DNA of 64,000 nt, from the NCBI GenBank assembly GCA_965198865.1, contig CBDAQA010000022.1, positions 62,001-126,000 on the forward strand, read 5' to 3'. The notes below the pieces were generated by a model. It had not been told where the DNA came from, searched no databases, and saw only the letters and a program-made list of their open reading frames with translations. The stretch comes from CBDAQA01 sp965198865 (GTDB lineage: Bacteria; Planctomycetota; Phycisphaerae; Tepidisphaerales; Tepidisphaeraceae). Shown here piece after piece: positions 22,507 to 30,736 of the stretch (position 1 is the first letter of the stretch; each line of letters begins with the position of its first letter). The position numbers were made by a program, and so were the translations under genes.

Positions 22507-22536
22507 TTGATAACGGTTGGCCGCGACGGGTAGACT
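22507..22536 (+). promoter_or_regulatory. promoter of the secreted protein gene
   Basis: TTGATA (22507-22512), 18-nt spacer, TAGACT (22531-22536). Predicted start near 22543, about 80 nt before the ATG. Confidence 0.45.
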
Positions 22537-22621
22537 ACCCCGTCGGATCTGCCACCTGTTCCGGTCAGTCGGGCCGGACCAGGGGTGGGTTCAGGGGTGT
22601 GGGCTCGAAAGGCGCGTCGTC

Positions 22622-24019
22622 ATGTCACAGCACCACTCGGCACGGAACGGGATCGTCTGGGCGGCCGCGTTATCGGCCGTGGCGTGGGTGCCCGTCGCCC
22701 TCGCTCAAGTTACGGACCCGGTCGCCACACCGCCGGTGGCGAGCGCACCGGTGCCGGCTGTCGCCGCGGTACCGCCCGTCGCACCGACGCCTCCCGCTGT
22801 GGCCGAGATTCAAAACGACCTGGCGCAGAAGCAGTACGCCGCCGCCATCCGCGCCGCCAGCAAACTGTTGGCCCTGCGCGGCGATGCCGCGTCCGGCTTC
22901 AGCCGGTTTCAGGTCACGATGTTGAAGGGCGACGCCCAGGTCGGCTCCCGCGCGATGGCCGCCGCGCGGACGACCTACCACGACGCCCTCCGGGAGACGC
23001 GCGACCCGCACGAGAAGGCGCTGGCCACCTGGACCGCCGAGCTGTTCCGCCAGGCGAAGGGGACCACCTACGTCCCGCACGTCGCTGGTCCGGGGGCGGC
23101 CAACAACGGCCCGATCGACCTGATCGACCCCGAGGGCCGCAAGGCCGGCTTTGCGGCGTTGCTCGACGATCAGCTGTCCGTCCTCAGCCCGCAGTTGAAG
23201 CAGGCGGCCGGCTCGCCGAGCCTGCCCCAGATCCTGCCCGTCGTGAAGCAGGTGCAGTCGCTGGCCGAGCTGGACGAGATCGCCAGCGGCACCGACGCCC
23301 GCACCGCCGCCGCCGCCGCGACGCTGCTCGACCACGCCCGCAACCTGATGGCCAACGCCCTCAAGGGGATGTGGACCCGGACCGGCGACATCTACAGTTC
23401 GGCGACGCAGACCGTGACCGGCAGCGGTGGCACGGTGCTCGTCAACGGCCAGCCGGTGCCGCAGACCATCACCTCGCAGAACGGGTTGAGCAACAGCGAC
23501 GTGAACGAACTGCGGGCGATGATCGACACCTGCGGCAAGATCAGCGACGCCGCCGCCGTGTTCGCCCCGCTCGCCCACGGGACGGCCGACAAGGACTGGG
23601 GCGCGATCCTCAACGACGCCACCCGCGTCGCCGGCCGAGCCCACGACGTGCTCACCTCGAACTACTCGTCCCCCTCCGTCAGCACGCAGTACCCCACCGA
23701 TGGAACCGGCTTCGGCAACGGCGCCCTCGGCGGCGGCATCGGCCTGAACGGGGCCGTCTACTACCCGCCCGGCACCAACGGCAACTACAACGGTGTCTTC
23801 CCCACCAACAACGGCGGCGGCTTCTACCCGCCCCAGAAGCCGACGTCCGGGACCACGCCGTCTGGCACCGCCCCGACCGGCACCGCCGGCGGCAGCGGTT
23901 CCACCTCCGGTGGCAGCGGTTCGACCGGCACCGGCGGGGTCGGCCAGGCGCCCCACCCGATCCCCCGCGGCGGTGCCAACCCGCCGGGCCCCCGCGGGAG
24001 GATCACGCCCGAGTCGTAG
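22622..24019 (+). CDS. secreted protein with Gly/Pro-rich C-terminal tail
   Basis: 465 residues. A signal peptide is clear: GIVWAAALSAVAWVPVALAQ. It is followed by an Ala/Pro-rich linker, then a helical region with a TPR-like opening (EIQNDLAQKQYAAAIRAASK), and a tail rich in Gly, Thr, Ser and Pro (about residues 360-465). ATG 22622 is chosen because it starts the signal peptide. No enzyme motif is visible. The low-complexity tail suggests a cell-envelope role, but the function is unknown. Confidence 0.7.
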   Translation: MSQHHSARNGIVWAAALSAVAWVPVALAQVTDPVATPPVASAPVPAVAAVPPVAPTPPAVAEIQNDLAQKQYAAAIRAASKLLALRGDAASGFSRFQVTMLKGDAQVGSRAMAAARTTYHDALRETRDPHEKALATWTAELFRQAKGTTYVPHVAGPGAANNGPIDLIDPEGRKAGFAALLDDQLSVLSPQLKQAAGSPSLPQILPVVKQVQSLAELDEIASGTDARTAAAAATLLDHARNLMANALKGMWTRTGDIYSSATQTVTGSGGTVLVNGQPVPQTITSQNGLSNSDVNELRAMIDTCGKISDAAAVFAPLAHGTADKDWGAILNDATRVAGRAHDVLTSNYSSPSVSTQYPTDGTGFGNGALGGGIGLNGAVYYPPGTNGNYNGVFPTNNGGGFYPPQKPTSGTTPSGTAPTGTAGGSGSTSGGSGSTGTGGVGQAPHPIPRGGANPPGPRGRITPES

Positions 24020-24098
24020 GAACAAATCGACTCTCGGTTGATGTCGGCGCTGTCGGTAACGCGCGCCTTTGGCGTAGCTCTGACGCCGTGTTCCCGAA

Positions 24099-24365
24099 TC
24101 ACTGCACGCGGGAACGCTTCACCCGGGCCTCCTCGACCCGCTGCAGCTGTTCGAGCGACAACCCAAGTTGCTCCGGCGTGGCATCGAAACCCACCACCCG
24201 TCCGCACTCCGGACAGCGCGGGACGGCCAGGCCCGCGAGGGGGTAACCGCATCGGCAGTCGACGGCCGCGTGCGACGCGTTTGTCCTCCGCCACCACCGC
24301 CGGAACAGCCGGCTGGGCACGATGACGCCGGCGACGACCGATAGCACGACGATCAGCAGGAGCAT
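24099..24365 (-). CDS. small membrane protein with zinc ribbon
   Basis: 88 residues: one N-terminal transmembrane helix (LLLIVVLSVVAGVIV), then a basic stretch and a four-cysteine ribbon CRCGYPLAGLAVPRCPECG, ending in a short charged helix. It belongs to the group of planctomycete proteins with a C-terminal CxxCGY-CPECG ribbon, whose function is unknown. It starts 15 nt after the pilus ATPase gene ends, so the two are probably co-transcribed. Confidence 0.75.
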   Translation of the reverse strand: MLLLIVVLSVVAGVIVPSRLFRRWWRRTNASHAAVDCRCGYPLAGLAVPRCPECGRVVGFDATPEQLGLSLEQLQRVEEARVKRSRVQ

Positions 24366-24380
24366 GTCCGGACCTTCAGA

Positions 24381-25586
24381 TCACCGCAGCTTCGTGTCGC
24401 TGTTGCTGATGCCGCGCAGGGCCAACTTCAACGCGTCGACGTTGCTCGCCAGCCGCTGGGCCTCCTCGACGTCGATGATCTGCTTGTGGAACAGCTCCGT
24501 CAGGTACTGGTCGAAGCTCTGGCTGCCCGACTCGCGGTTGCCGACGCACCCCTTCAGCTTGTCGAACTCGCCCTCCATGATGTACTTCCGCACCAGCGGC
24601 GTCGCGATCATGATCTCGTCCACCGGCACCCGCCCCTTGCCGTCGCGCGTCTTGGCCAGCCGCTGGCACACCACGGCGTTCAGGTTCATCGCCAGCTGTT
24701 CCTGCTGCAGCTCGCGCTGCTCGCTGATGAACAGCGACGACAATCGCCCGATCGTCATCGGGGCGTTCGTCGCGTGGACCGTCGTGAACACCAGGTGGCC
24801 CGTGTCGGCCGCCCGCAGCGCGGTGGTCAGCGAGTAGCTGTCGCGGATCTCGCCGATCAGGATCACGTCCGGGTCCTGACGCATCATGGCCCGCAGGGCG
24901 TAGTCGTAGCTCTCGCTGTCGGTCCCCACCTCGACCTGGCTCACCAGGCTCTTGCCGTTCTGGTGCTCGAACTCGATCGGGTCCTCGACCGTGATGATCC
25001 GCTCGCTCCGCGTCTGGTTGATCTTGCCGATCACCGCCGCCAACGTCGTGCTCTTGCCCGACCCGGTCGTGCCCGACACCACCACGATGCCGCGGCGGTA
25101 GTTGGCCATGTCCTCGATCTGCGGCGGCAGCTTCAGGTCGGCGAAGTTCGGGATCTTCGTCACGATCCGCCGCATGACCAGCGCGTACTCCTCCTTGGAG
25201 TGGAAGATGTTCGTGCGGAACCGCGGCTGCCCCGCGCCCATGCTGTAGGCGACGTCGACCGATCCCTTCTTGTCCAGGATCTCCTGCTTCGCCTTGGGGT
25301 CGACCTGCGAGTCGATGATCTGGGCGACGTACTCGCCCATCTGGTCCTCGGTCAGCTTCGGCGCATCGAGGTACTTCGCCTCGCCGTTCACGCGGATCAT
25401 CGGGACGCTGTGCGTCTGCAGGTGGACGTCCGACCCGTTGATCTTCACGCTGGTCTTGAGGAAGTCGGTCAGCTTCAGCCGCCGCTCGCTCGAGCGGACC
25501 TCAACCGGCTCGGGCGACCCCTCGCCGTGGTCCGCCATGCCGTTCGTCGTCGCGGGGGGTGCAAGCTCGGCAGTGTCGGTCGTCAT
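24381..25586 (-). CDS. pilT: PilT/PilU-type pilus retraction ATPase
   Basis: A 401-residue GspE-superfamily hexameric ATPase that powers retraction of type IV pili at the inner membrane. Visible are the Walker A GTTGSGKSTT, the Asp box ITVEDPIEFEH, the Walker B DVILIGEIRD and the His box VFTTVHATNAP. The C-terminal SQSFDQYLTELFHKQII is typical of PilT/PilU, and the chain is slightly longer than PilT, so a PilU-like accessory role is possible. GAGGA lies about nine bases before the ATG. No other pilus gene is in the window. Confidence 0.92.
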   Translation of the reverse strand: MTTDTAELAPPATTNGMADHGEGSPEPVEVRSSERRLKLTDFLKTSVKINGSDVHLQTHSVPMIRVNGEAKYLDAPKLTEDQMGEYVAQIIDSQVDPKAKQEILDKKGSVDVAYSMGAGQPRFRTNIFHSKEEYALVMRRIVTKIPNFADLKLPPQIEDMANYRRGIVVVSGTTGSGKSTTLAAVIGKINQTRSERIITVEDPIEFEHQNGKSLVSQVEVGTDSESYDYALRAMMRQDPDVILIGEIRDSYSLTTALRAADTGHLVFTTVHATNAPMTIGRLSSLFISEQRELQQEQLAMNLNAVVCQRLAKTRDGKGRVPVDEIMIATPLVRKYIMEGEFDKLKGCVGNRESGSQSFDQYLTELFHKQIIDVEEAQRLASNVDALKLALRGISNSDTKLR

Positions 25587-25725
25587 GTCGGTGTCCTCGG
25601 AACGAAACGGTCACATCGCTGCGCCGGGGGAGATGGAACCCGGACCCCGCCATTATTTACGGTCCGACGGCGATCGGCAAACGCCGAATCGTCGTCGTCG
25701 ACGATCGCCGCTGTCCGGCACACGG

Positions 25726-25731
25726 TACCAT
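25726..25731 (+). promoter_or_regulatory. -10 box, (near-)leaderless start
   Basis: TACCAT, then seven bases, then the ATG at 25739. It fits an mRNA starting at the initiation codon. Confidence 0.4.
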
Positions 25732-25738
25732 GCCGCCC

Positions 25739-26794
25739 ATGTCGGGAATCAACTATTACGCCCACCCGTCCGCCTACCGCCCCCCGCACAAGACGGGCCT
25801 GACCGTCTGGGGCGTCCTGATGATCGTCGTGGGTTCGCTGCTGGCGCTGTCCAGCCTGATCGCGGCGATCGCGGTCCCGGTCATGAAGGCGTTCAGCGGT
25901 CCGTCCGGCCATGTGACCCCGCGGCTGGTCGCCACGCTGGTGGCCGGCGCCCTCACCTCCGGCGCGATGGGCGGCGGGCTGATCTGGCTCGGCACCGCCT
26001 CCTGCCGCGGCCGACGGTGGGTCGGGCCGATCATCGTCGCCGGCGGGTCACTGGTGGTCTTCTACGGGGCGACCTCGCTCATCCACCTGACCGCCAACCT
26101 GGCCAAGGTGCTGGTGCAGCCCCCGCCCGCCGCCATGGCCGCCGCGGGGCCGTTCCCGCCCAAGGCGCTTCTGGTTTTCAGCGCCGCCGTCGCCGTCGCG
26201 GTGGACGTTGGCATGATGATCGTCCTGCCGGCGTTCATGGTCGCCTTCTACCGGCAGCCGTCCGTCGCGGCGGCGCTGGCCGCCTCCGACCCCGTGCCGC
26301 GCTGGACCGACCGCGTTCCCCTGCCGCGGCTCGCCTGGGTTTTGGCCTGCGCCCACAGCGGCATCGTGATGGCGCTGGTCGCCGCCGGCGGCACGTGGGT
26401 GGCGTTCGCATACGTGCTCGACGGCTGGCCCGCGGTGATCGCCCTGGTCGTCACCGGGGCGCTGCTGGTGATCGCCGCCATCGGCTCGATGCGTCGCTCG
26501 GCGTTGGGCGCGGCGATCGGCATCGCTACGTACCTGCTGCTGGCCGCCTCCACCATCACCTTCGCCGCGACGGGCGACGTGAAGGGCTACTTCGACCGGA
26601 TCGTCCAATCGATGACCGTCGCGACAACCGGTCCGGCGGCTCAGAACAACGGCATCGCCCAGGGCCAGGCGATGAACGGCCCGGCCCTGTGGTACGGCAC
26701 CGGCACGCTGTACGCGCTGCTGGCCGCCTACGGCGGCTGGGTCATGTTCGTGCGGTCGCCCGACCCGAGGTCGACCACCGAGGCTGCGGTTTGA
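25739..26794 (+). CDS. polytopic membrane protein, unknown function
   Basis: About 351 residues with seven or eight predicted transmembrane helices, for example VWGVLMIVVGSLLALSSLI, IIVAGGSLVVFYGATSLI, VAVDVGMMIVLPAFMVAFY and IALVVTGALLVIAAIGSM. The cytoplasmic N-terminus is short and Tyr/Pro-rich (YYAHPSAYRPP). No transporter or enzyme signature is recognised. It is divergent from pilT. An alternative ATG three codons upstream overlaps the -10 box. Confidence 0.7.
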   Translation: MSGINYYAHPSAYRPPHKTGLTVWGVLMIVVGSLLALSSLIAAIAVPVMKAFSGPSGHVTPRLVATLVAGALTSGAMGGGLIWLGTASCRGRRWVGPIIVAGGSLVVFYGATSLIHLTANLAKVLVQPPPAAMAAAGPFPPKALLVFSAAVAVAVDVGMMIVLPAFMVAFYRQPSVAAALAASDPVPRWTDRVPLPRLAWVLACAHSGIVMALVAAGGTWVAFAYVLDGWPAVIALVVTGALLVIAAIGSMRRSALGAAIGIATYLLLAASTITFAATGDVKGYFDRIVQSMTVATTGPAAQNNGIAQGQAMNGPALWYGTGTLYALLAAYGGWVMFVRSPDPRSTTEAAV

Positions 26795-26859
26795 GGTCGG
26801 CCAACGTCGGCTTGTGCGGCGGCCCGCTCCGCCTGCACGCGGTGGGACTCGCCCTTGAC

Positions 26860-26972
26860 CGTCCCACTCCTGTCCCACATCGTAAGTGTTTTTTGGAAAA
26901 GGTTTTATCGAGAAAAATGGCGAGTGGGACGGGCATGGAAACCGTCCCATTTCGTCCCGTTTCGTCCCACGC
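26860..26972. repeat. 10-bp-phased GTCCCA repeat cluster
   Basis: Three consecutive 10-nt units CGTCCCATTT, CGTCCCGTTT, CGTCCCACGC (26943-26972) and two earlier units (26860-26879) in the same orientation. GAGTGGGAC at 26922-26930 is the inverse of GTCCCACTC at 26861-26869. The region between is AT-rich. It lies in the 325-nt gap before alr, which otherwise holds only a -10 box. Confidence 0.7.
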
Positions 26973-27072
26973 TGGGGACCGCCGATCGACGGCGGATCAC
27001 GCGGCGACCCTCAGCCGCTGGGCGTGGGGCGACGCGGGATTTGCGCCAACTATCGATCCGGTGGCCTGCCGA

Positions 27073-27078
27073 TATAAT
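27073..27078 (+). promoter_or_regulatory. alr -10 box
   Basis: Perfect TATAAT about 40 nt before the alr ATG. No matching -35 hexamer is seen at 16-18 nt. Confidence 0.45.
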
Positions 27079-27119
27079 CGGGCGGGCCGGCTCAGGGACG
27101 GACGGCGGGAGCGATCAGC

Positions 27120-28358
27120 ATGGACGCGAGAGACGCACTGGGCGAGCCGACGGCGACGGTCAGCCGGTCGGCCCTGCTCCACAACGCCGCCGTGATCCGC
27201 CGGGCCGTCGGGCGCGGCGTGAAGATCTGCGCCACCATCAAGGCCAACGCCTACGGCCACGACGCCACCCTCGTCGCCGACGCGCTGGCCAACTTCAGCA
27301 CGAACGATTTCGGCATGCCCTCGGTCGACGCGTTCGCCGTCGCCGACCTCGACGAGGCGGCCGCGCTGCCCGACGTCGAGCTGCCGATCCTGATCCTCCG
27401 CCCCGTCGAGAACTGCTTCGTCGGCCGGCAACGTGCCCGGGTGGAGGAAGCGGTGCGGGCCGGCTGGTGGTTGACCGTCGCCACCGCCACCGCCGTCGAC
27501 GACATCGCCCGCATCGCCACCGCCGCGGGGAAGCGGGCCCACCTGCACGTGCTGGTCGACACCGGCATGAGCCGGGGCGGCGTGGGCGTGGACGACCTGG
27601 ACGGCCTGCTCGACCGCATCGAGCGCCGCTCGACGTCGCTGCGGCTGGCCGGCCTGTTCACCCACTTCGCCAACGGCGAGGACGCCGAGAACCCCCTCAC
27701 GATCGAGCAGCTGGCCACGTTCCTCGACAAGACCGACGGCCCCGCCGAGCGGGCGAACGGCCGGCTCCTCCGCCACGCCGCCGCCAGCGGGGCGACGTTC
27801 TTCACCAAGCCGTCCCACCTGGACATGGTCCGCCCCGGCCTCGCCCTGTTCGGCATCGATCCCACGGGCAAGCCGAGCATCGACCGCCCGCTGAAGCCGG
27901 CCCTGCGCTGGACCGCGCCGTTGATCGGCATCCGCGACGTCGCCGCCGGCGGCACGGTCGGCTACGGCCAGACGTGGATGGCCGAGCAGCCCACGCGCGT
28001 CGGCCTGATCCCGGTCGGCTACGCCGACGGCTACCACCGCGCCTACGGCAACCGAGCCGTCACCCTCGTCCATGGCTGCGTGGCCCGGGTGGTTGGCCGG
28101 GTGAGCATGGACCTGACGACGATCGACCTGTCGCAGGTGCCCTCCGCCGCCATCGGAGACGAGGTCGTCCTGCTCGACAGCGACCCGGTCTCGCCGTGCA
28201 GCGTCTACAGGTTGGCCGAGTGGTCCGACACGATCCCGTACGAGGTGCTGTGCCGCATCGGCCCGCGCGTCCGACGGGTGGGGATCCACCCGAGCGACGG
28301 GCGAGAACCGGTGGCCGCGGCATCGGACGACGCGGAGTGGGACGAGTCGGCGGAGTGA
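27120..28358 (+). CDS. alr: Alanine racemase
   Basis: PLP enzyme interconverting L- and D-alanine for peptidoglycan. The PLP lysine is in CATIKANAYGHD (about residues 38-49). The catalytic tyrosine lies in VGYGQTW, with RVSMDLTTID and IPYEVLCRIGPRVRRV at the expected C-terminal places. At 412 residues it is longer than usual because of a C-terminal tail of about 35 residues rich in Ala, Glu and Asp. It stands alone and ends just before a large palindrome. Confidence 0.96.
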   Translation: MDARDALGEPTATVSRSALLHNAAVIRRAVGRGVKICATIKANAYGHDATLVADALANFSTNDFGMPSVDAFAVADLDEAAALPDVELPILILRPVENCFVGRQRARVEEAVRAGWWLTVATATAVDDIARIATAAGKRAHLHVLVDTGMSRGGVGVDDLDGLLDRIERRSTSLRLAGLFTHFANGEDAENPLTIEQLATFLDKTDGPAERANGRLLRHAAASGATFFTKPSHLDMVRPGLALFGIDPTGKPSIDRPLKPALRWTAPLIGIRDVAAGGTVGYGQTWMAEQPTRVGLIPVGYADGYHRAYGNRAVTLVHGCVARVVGRVSMDLTTIDLSQVPSAAIGDEVVLLDSDPVSPCSVYRLAEWSDTIPYEVLCRIGPRVRRVGIHPSDGREPVAAASDDAEWDESAE

Positions 28359-28360
28359 CC

Positions 28361-28440
28361 GTTTAGCGACGGCCCGGCTGGCCGAATTTCCGAGGGCGAA
28401 TCGCCGCTCGGAAACCCGGCCCTACGGGCCGTCGCTAAAC
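28361..28440. repeat. palindrome between convergent genes (likely bidirectional terminator)
   Basis: Perfect 16-bp arms 28361-28376 and 28425-28440 (GTTTAGCGACGGCCCG and its complement) enclose a second hairpin TTCCGAG/CTCGGAA. It occupies nearly all of the gap between alr and the convergent aldo/keto reductase gene. Confidence 0.8.
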
Positions 28441-28459
28441 GGGTTCCATCGGCGTCGCC

Positions 28460-29464
28460 TCACCGATGCACGGCCGCCATTCCCTGCGCTGGGTAGCGCT
28501 CCCCAGCGACCCCGCCGGTCGGAAAGACGGCTTCGATCGCCGCCAATTCCGCCGCCGACAACGTCACTGTCGCCGCACCCAGGTTCTCGTCCAGGTACTT
28601 CGCCCGCTTGGTCCCGGGGATCGGCACGACGTCGTCGCCACGGCTGAGCACCCACGCCAGCGCCAGCTGGGATGCCGTGCAGCCCTTCGCCTCGGCGAGC
28701 TTCCGCACCTCGTCCACCAGGGCCAGGTTCTTCGTGAAGTTCTCCCCCTGGAACCGCGGCGAGTTCCGCCGGTAGTCGTCCGGTGCGAAGTCATCCGGCG
28801 ACCGGAATTGCCCGGTCAAGAACCCTCGGCCCAGCGGGCTGTAGGCGACGAACCCGATGCCGAGCGCGCGACACGTCGGCAGCACCTCCGCCTCCACGTC
28901 GCGGCTCCACAGCGAGTACTCGGTCTGCAGCGCCGCGATCGGGTGGACCGCCGCCGCCCGGCGGATCGTCGCCGGGGCGGCCTCGCTCAAGCCCAGGTGC
29001 TTCACCTTGCCGGCCTTCACCAGCCCGGCCATGGCGCCGACCGTCTCCTCGATCGGCACCTTCGGGTCGACCCGATGCTGGTAGTACAGGTCGATGTGGT
29101 CCACGCCGAGCCGCGCAAGCGAGGCGTCGCACGCCTGGCGGACGTACGCGGGGTCGCCGCGCACGCCGAGCATCTGCCCCTCGGGACCGCGGACGATGGC
29201 GAACTTCGTCGCCAGCACGGCCTTATCCCGCCGCCCGCCGGCCAATGCCCGGCCGACGAGCGATTCGTTCCGCCCGACGCCGTACATGTCGGCCGTGTCG
29301 AGGAACGTGCCGCCGGCGTCGAGGTAACGGTGAATGACGCGAACGCTCTCGGCGTCATCCTGCAGCTTGGGGTCGTAGAAGTCGCTCATGCCCATGCAGC
29401 CGAGGCCCAGGGCGGACACGGTCAGGCCGGATCGGCCGAGGGAACGGGTGGGGAGGCTTGCCAT
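28460..29464 (-). CDS. Aldo/keto reductase
   Basis: A 334-residue NADPH-dependent oxidoreductase with a TIM-barrel fold. Catalytic residues are visible: Asp and Tyr in LDTADMYGVGRNE, Lys in VLATKFAIV and His in LYYQHRVD. The C-terminal VPIPGTKR is the NADP-phosphate-binding region. The subfamily resembles YakC and plant perakine-reductase-like enzymes; the substrate is unknown. MASLPTRSLG at 29464 is the family start; nine upstream codons are spurious. Confidence 0.93.
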   Translation of the reverse strand: MASLPTRSLGRSGLTVSALGLGCMGMSDFYDPKLQDDAESVRVIHRYLDAGGTFLDTADMYGVGRNESLVGRALAGGRRDKAVLATKFAIVRGPEGQMLGVRGDPAYVRQACDASLARLGVDHIDLYYQHRVDPKVPIEETVGAMAGLVKAGKVKHLGLSEAAPATIRRAAAVHPIAALQTEYSLWSRDVEAEVLPTCRALGIGFVAYSPLGRGFLTGQFRSPDDFAPDDYRRNSPRFQGENFTKNLALVDEVRKLAEAKGCTASQLALAWVLSRGDDVVPIPGTKRAKYLDENLGAATVTLSAAELAAIEAVFPTGGVAGERYPAQGMAAVHR

Positions 29465-29496
29465 GGCCGACTCTAGGCCCGCTCGGTACAACGGCG

Positions 29497-29715
29497 GTGG
29501 TGAAGAAGAAACGGAAGCGCCGCCGTCCGACCGACGAGGGGGCCTATGTCTGCCCCCACTGCGGCGAGCAGATCGTCATCCCGCTCGACCCGACCGGCGG
29601 GTCCGATCAGGAGTACGTCGAGGACTGCCCGGTCTGCTGCAACCCCAACGTGATCCACCTCGAGTTCTTCGACGAACCCGGCGAACGCCCACGCGTTTGG
29701 GCCGAGGCGGAGTGA
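29497..29715 (+). CDS. CPXCG motif-containing cysteine-rich protein
   Basis: About 72 residues from tandem GTG codons (29497 or 29500). A Lys/Arg-rich N-terminus is followed by YVCPHCGEQIVIPLDPTGGS and EYVEDCPVCCNPNVIHLEFF, a probable single zinc ribbon with four or five cysteines. This is the named but functionally uncharacterised CPXCG family. The open frame reaches back to TTG 29458, but that part overlaps the start of the divergent reductase gene and lacks family similarity. Confidence 0.8.
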   Translation: MVKKKRKRRRPTDEGAYVCPHCGEQIVIPLDPTGGSDQEYVEDCPVCCNPNVIHLEFFDEPGERPRVWAEAE

Positions 29716-29724
29716 AGAGATCAT

Positions 29725-29803
29725 CCACGATGGACACGAAGGCACACGAAGTAATCGTCATCTCCGCTCTTTCCCCCGTCGTGTACCTTCATGTCGTTCA
29801 CGG
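29725..29803. repeat. degenerate CACGAAG-type hairpin repeat
   Basis: Arms 29725-29748 and 29780-29803 match at about 18 of 24 positions. Words such as GGACACGAAGG are shared with the repeats at 36.4 and 47.6 kb. It appears to be an old copy that has decayed. Confidence 0.65.
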
Positions 29804-29816
29804 ACAATTCGTCGGC

Positions 29817-30008
29817 ATGATTCGCATCCGCCACATCCTCGACCCGGACCTGAAGCGGAAGGTGATCGCCGCGCTGGCCGACGCGCGGGGCATGAGCCCG
29901 GCGGCGGTGCCGGAGTGGTTCGAGCTGGACGAGGCCGACTTCGTCGACCTGCTGAACGCGATCCGCGACGCCGAGGCGGGCGGGGACGACCGCGACCCGC
30001 GGATGTGA
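29817..30008 (+). CDS. small hypothetical protein
   Basis: 63 residues: MIRIRHILDPDLKRKVIAAL, then LADARGMSPAAVPEWFELDE and an acidic C-terminus. The periodic hydrophobic pattern suggests a small helical protein. The frame stays open upstream to ATG 29730, but those extra residues (MDTKAHEVIV) are encoded by the hairpin repeat, so the inner ATG is preferred. Its stop abuts the stop of the convergent CsrA-like gene. No family recognised. Confidence 0.5.
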   Translation: MIRIRHILDPDLKRKVIAALADARGMSPAAVPEWFELDEADFVDLLNAIRDAEAGGDDRDPRM

Positions 30009-30287
30009 TCAGGCGGTGACCGGCATGTGCGGCGGGGCGAAGACACCGAGCCGGGCGGCGTCGCCCCGCACGGCCACCAGCGTCACCACCACGTGCGGGC
30101 CCAGGTGCAGGCTCTGGCCGACGACCAACTCGTGGTAGGCGTCGAAGGGCTCGCCGTCGTTCGCGCCGCCGGCCGTCCGGCCGCGCGCCCGCACCCGCAC
30201 GCCGTCGGGGTCCACGTCGGTCGGCGTCACCGTGATCCCCTGCCCGATGCGAACCGAGTCGTCCACCCGCAGCGACACGTGCGTCAT
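30009..30287 (-). CDS. tandem CsrA-like protein (second of pair)
   Basis: 92 residues reading as two consecutive, weak CsrA-like units: HVSLRVDDSVRIGQGITVTP in the first half and LHLGPHVVVTLVAVRGDAAR then LGVFAPPHMPV in the second. CsrA is an RNA-binding translational regulator of about 60 residues that normally works as a homodimer. The canonical RxE segment that ends the RNA-binding surface is missing, so RNA binding is uncertain. It lies 47 nt downstream of the better-conserved relative. ATG 30287 chosen as the start of the first beta strand. Confidence 0.6.
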   Translation of the reverse strand: MTHVSLRVDDSVRIGQGITVTPTDVDPDGVRVRARGRTAGGANDGEPFDAYHELVVGQSLHLGPHVVVTLVAVRGDAARLGVFAPPHMPVTA

Positions 30288-30334
30288 GGGCGACCGGTGT
30301 AGCACGGGACGCGCTCGCAATAAAGCCGCCGATG

Positions 30335-30676
30335 TCATCGGCGGTCGTCGTCGGGCCGATCGTCCGGCCATTCGTCGCCCGGGCAAATCTCGTCGTAGAC
30401 CTCCCGGCGATGAACCATCAGGTTGGCCGGGACGGTGAATCCGAGGCGCACCTTCTCGCCGCGGATGTCGACGGCCGTCACGGTCACGTCCGCCCCAAAC
30501 GCGTGCTCACCATCGCGCTGCAGGGTGATCCAATCGCGCACGATCCGACGGATCGGCCCGCGGACCCGTTCGGAGAAGACGAGTTGAACTGTGTCGCGGC
30601 GGACCGATTGCACCGTGACGAGACGGTCCCGGCCGATCCGGATCGAGTCGTTGGCATGGCGAGAGAGGATGAGCAT
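30335..30676 (-). CDS. tandem CsrA-domain protein
   Basis: 113 residues. The N-terminus MLILSRHANDSIRIG is an excellent CsrA start, but the strand after it (RLVTVQSVRRDTVQLVFSER) diverges, and a second CsrA-like unit begins near residue 50: ITLQRDGEHAFGADVTVTAV, DIRGEKVRLGF and VPANLMVHRREVYDEI. The second unit keeps the VHRREVYDEI C-terminal RNA-contact motif. This suggests an internal duplication forming a single-chain pseudo-dimer. A probable operon runs ubiX (60 nt upstream), this gene, then the second CsrA-like gene. Confidence 0.72.
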   Translation of the reverse strand: MLILSRHANDSIRIGRDRLVTVQSVRRDTVQLVFSERVRGPIRRIVRDWITLQRDGEHAFGADVTVTAVDIRGEKVRLGFTVPANLMVHRREVYDEICPGDEWPDDRPDDDRR

Positions 30677-30736
30677 GGCCGCGCCTCGGTTGCCGATGGC
30701 GAGGGTCCCGCGGCGGGGCCGCTGGGCCCTGTCGGG

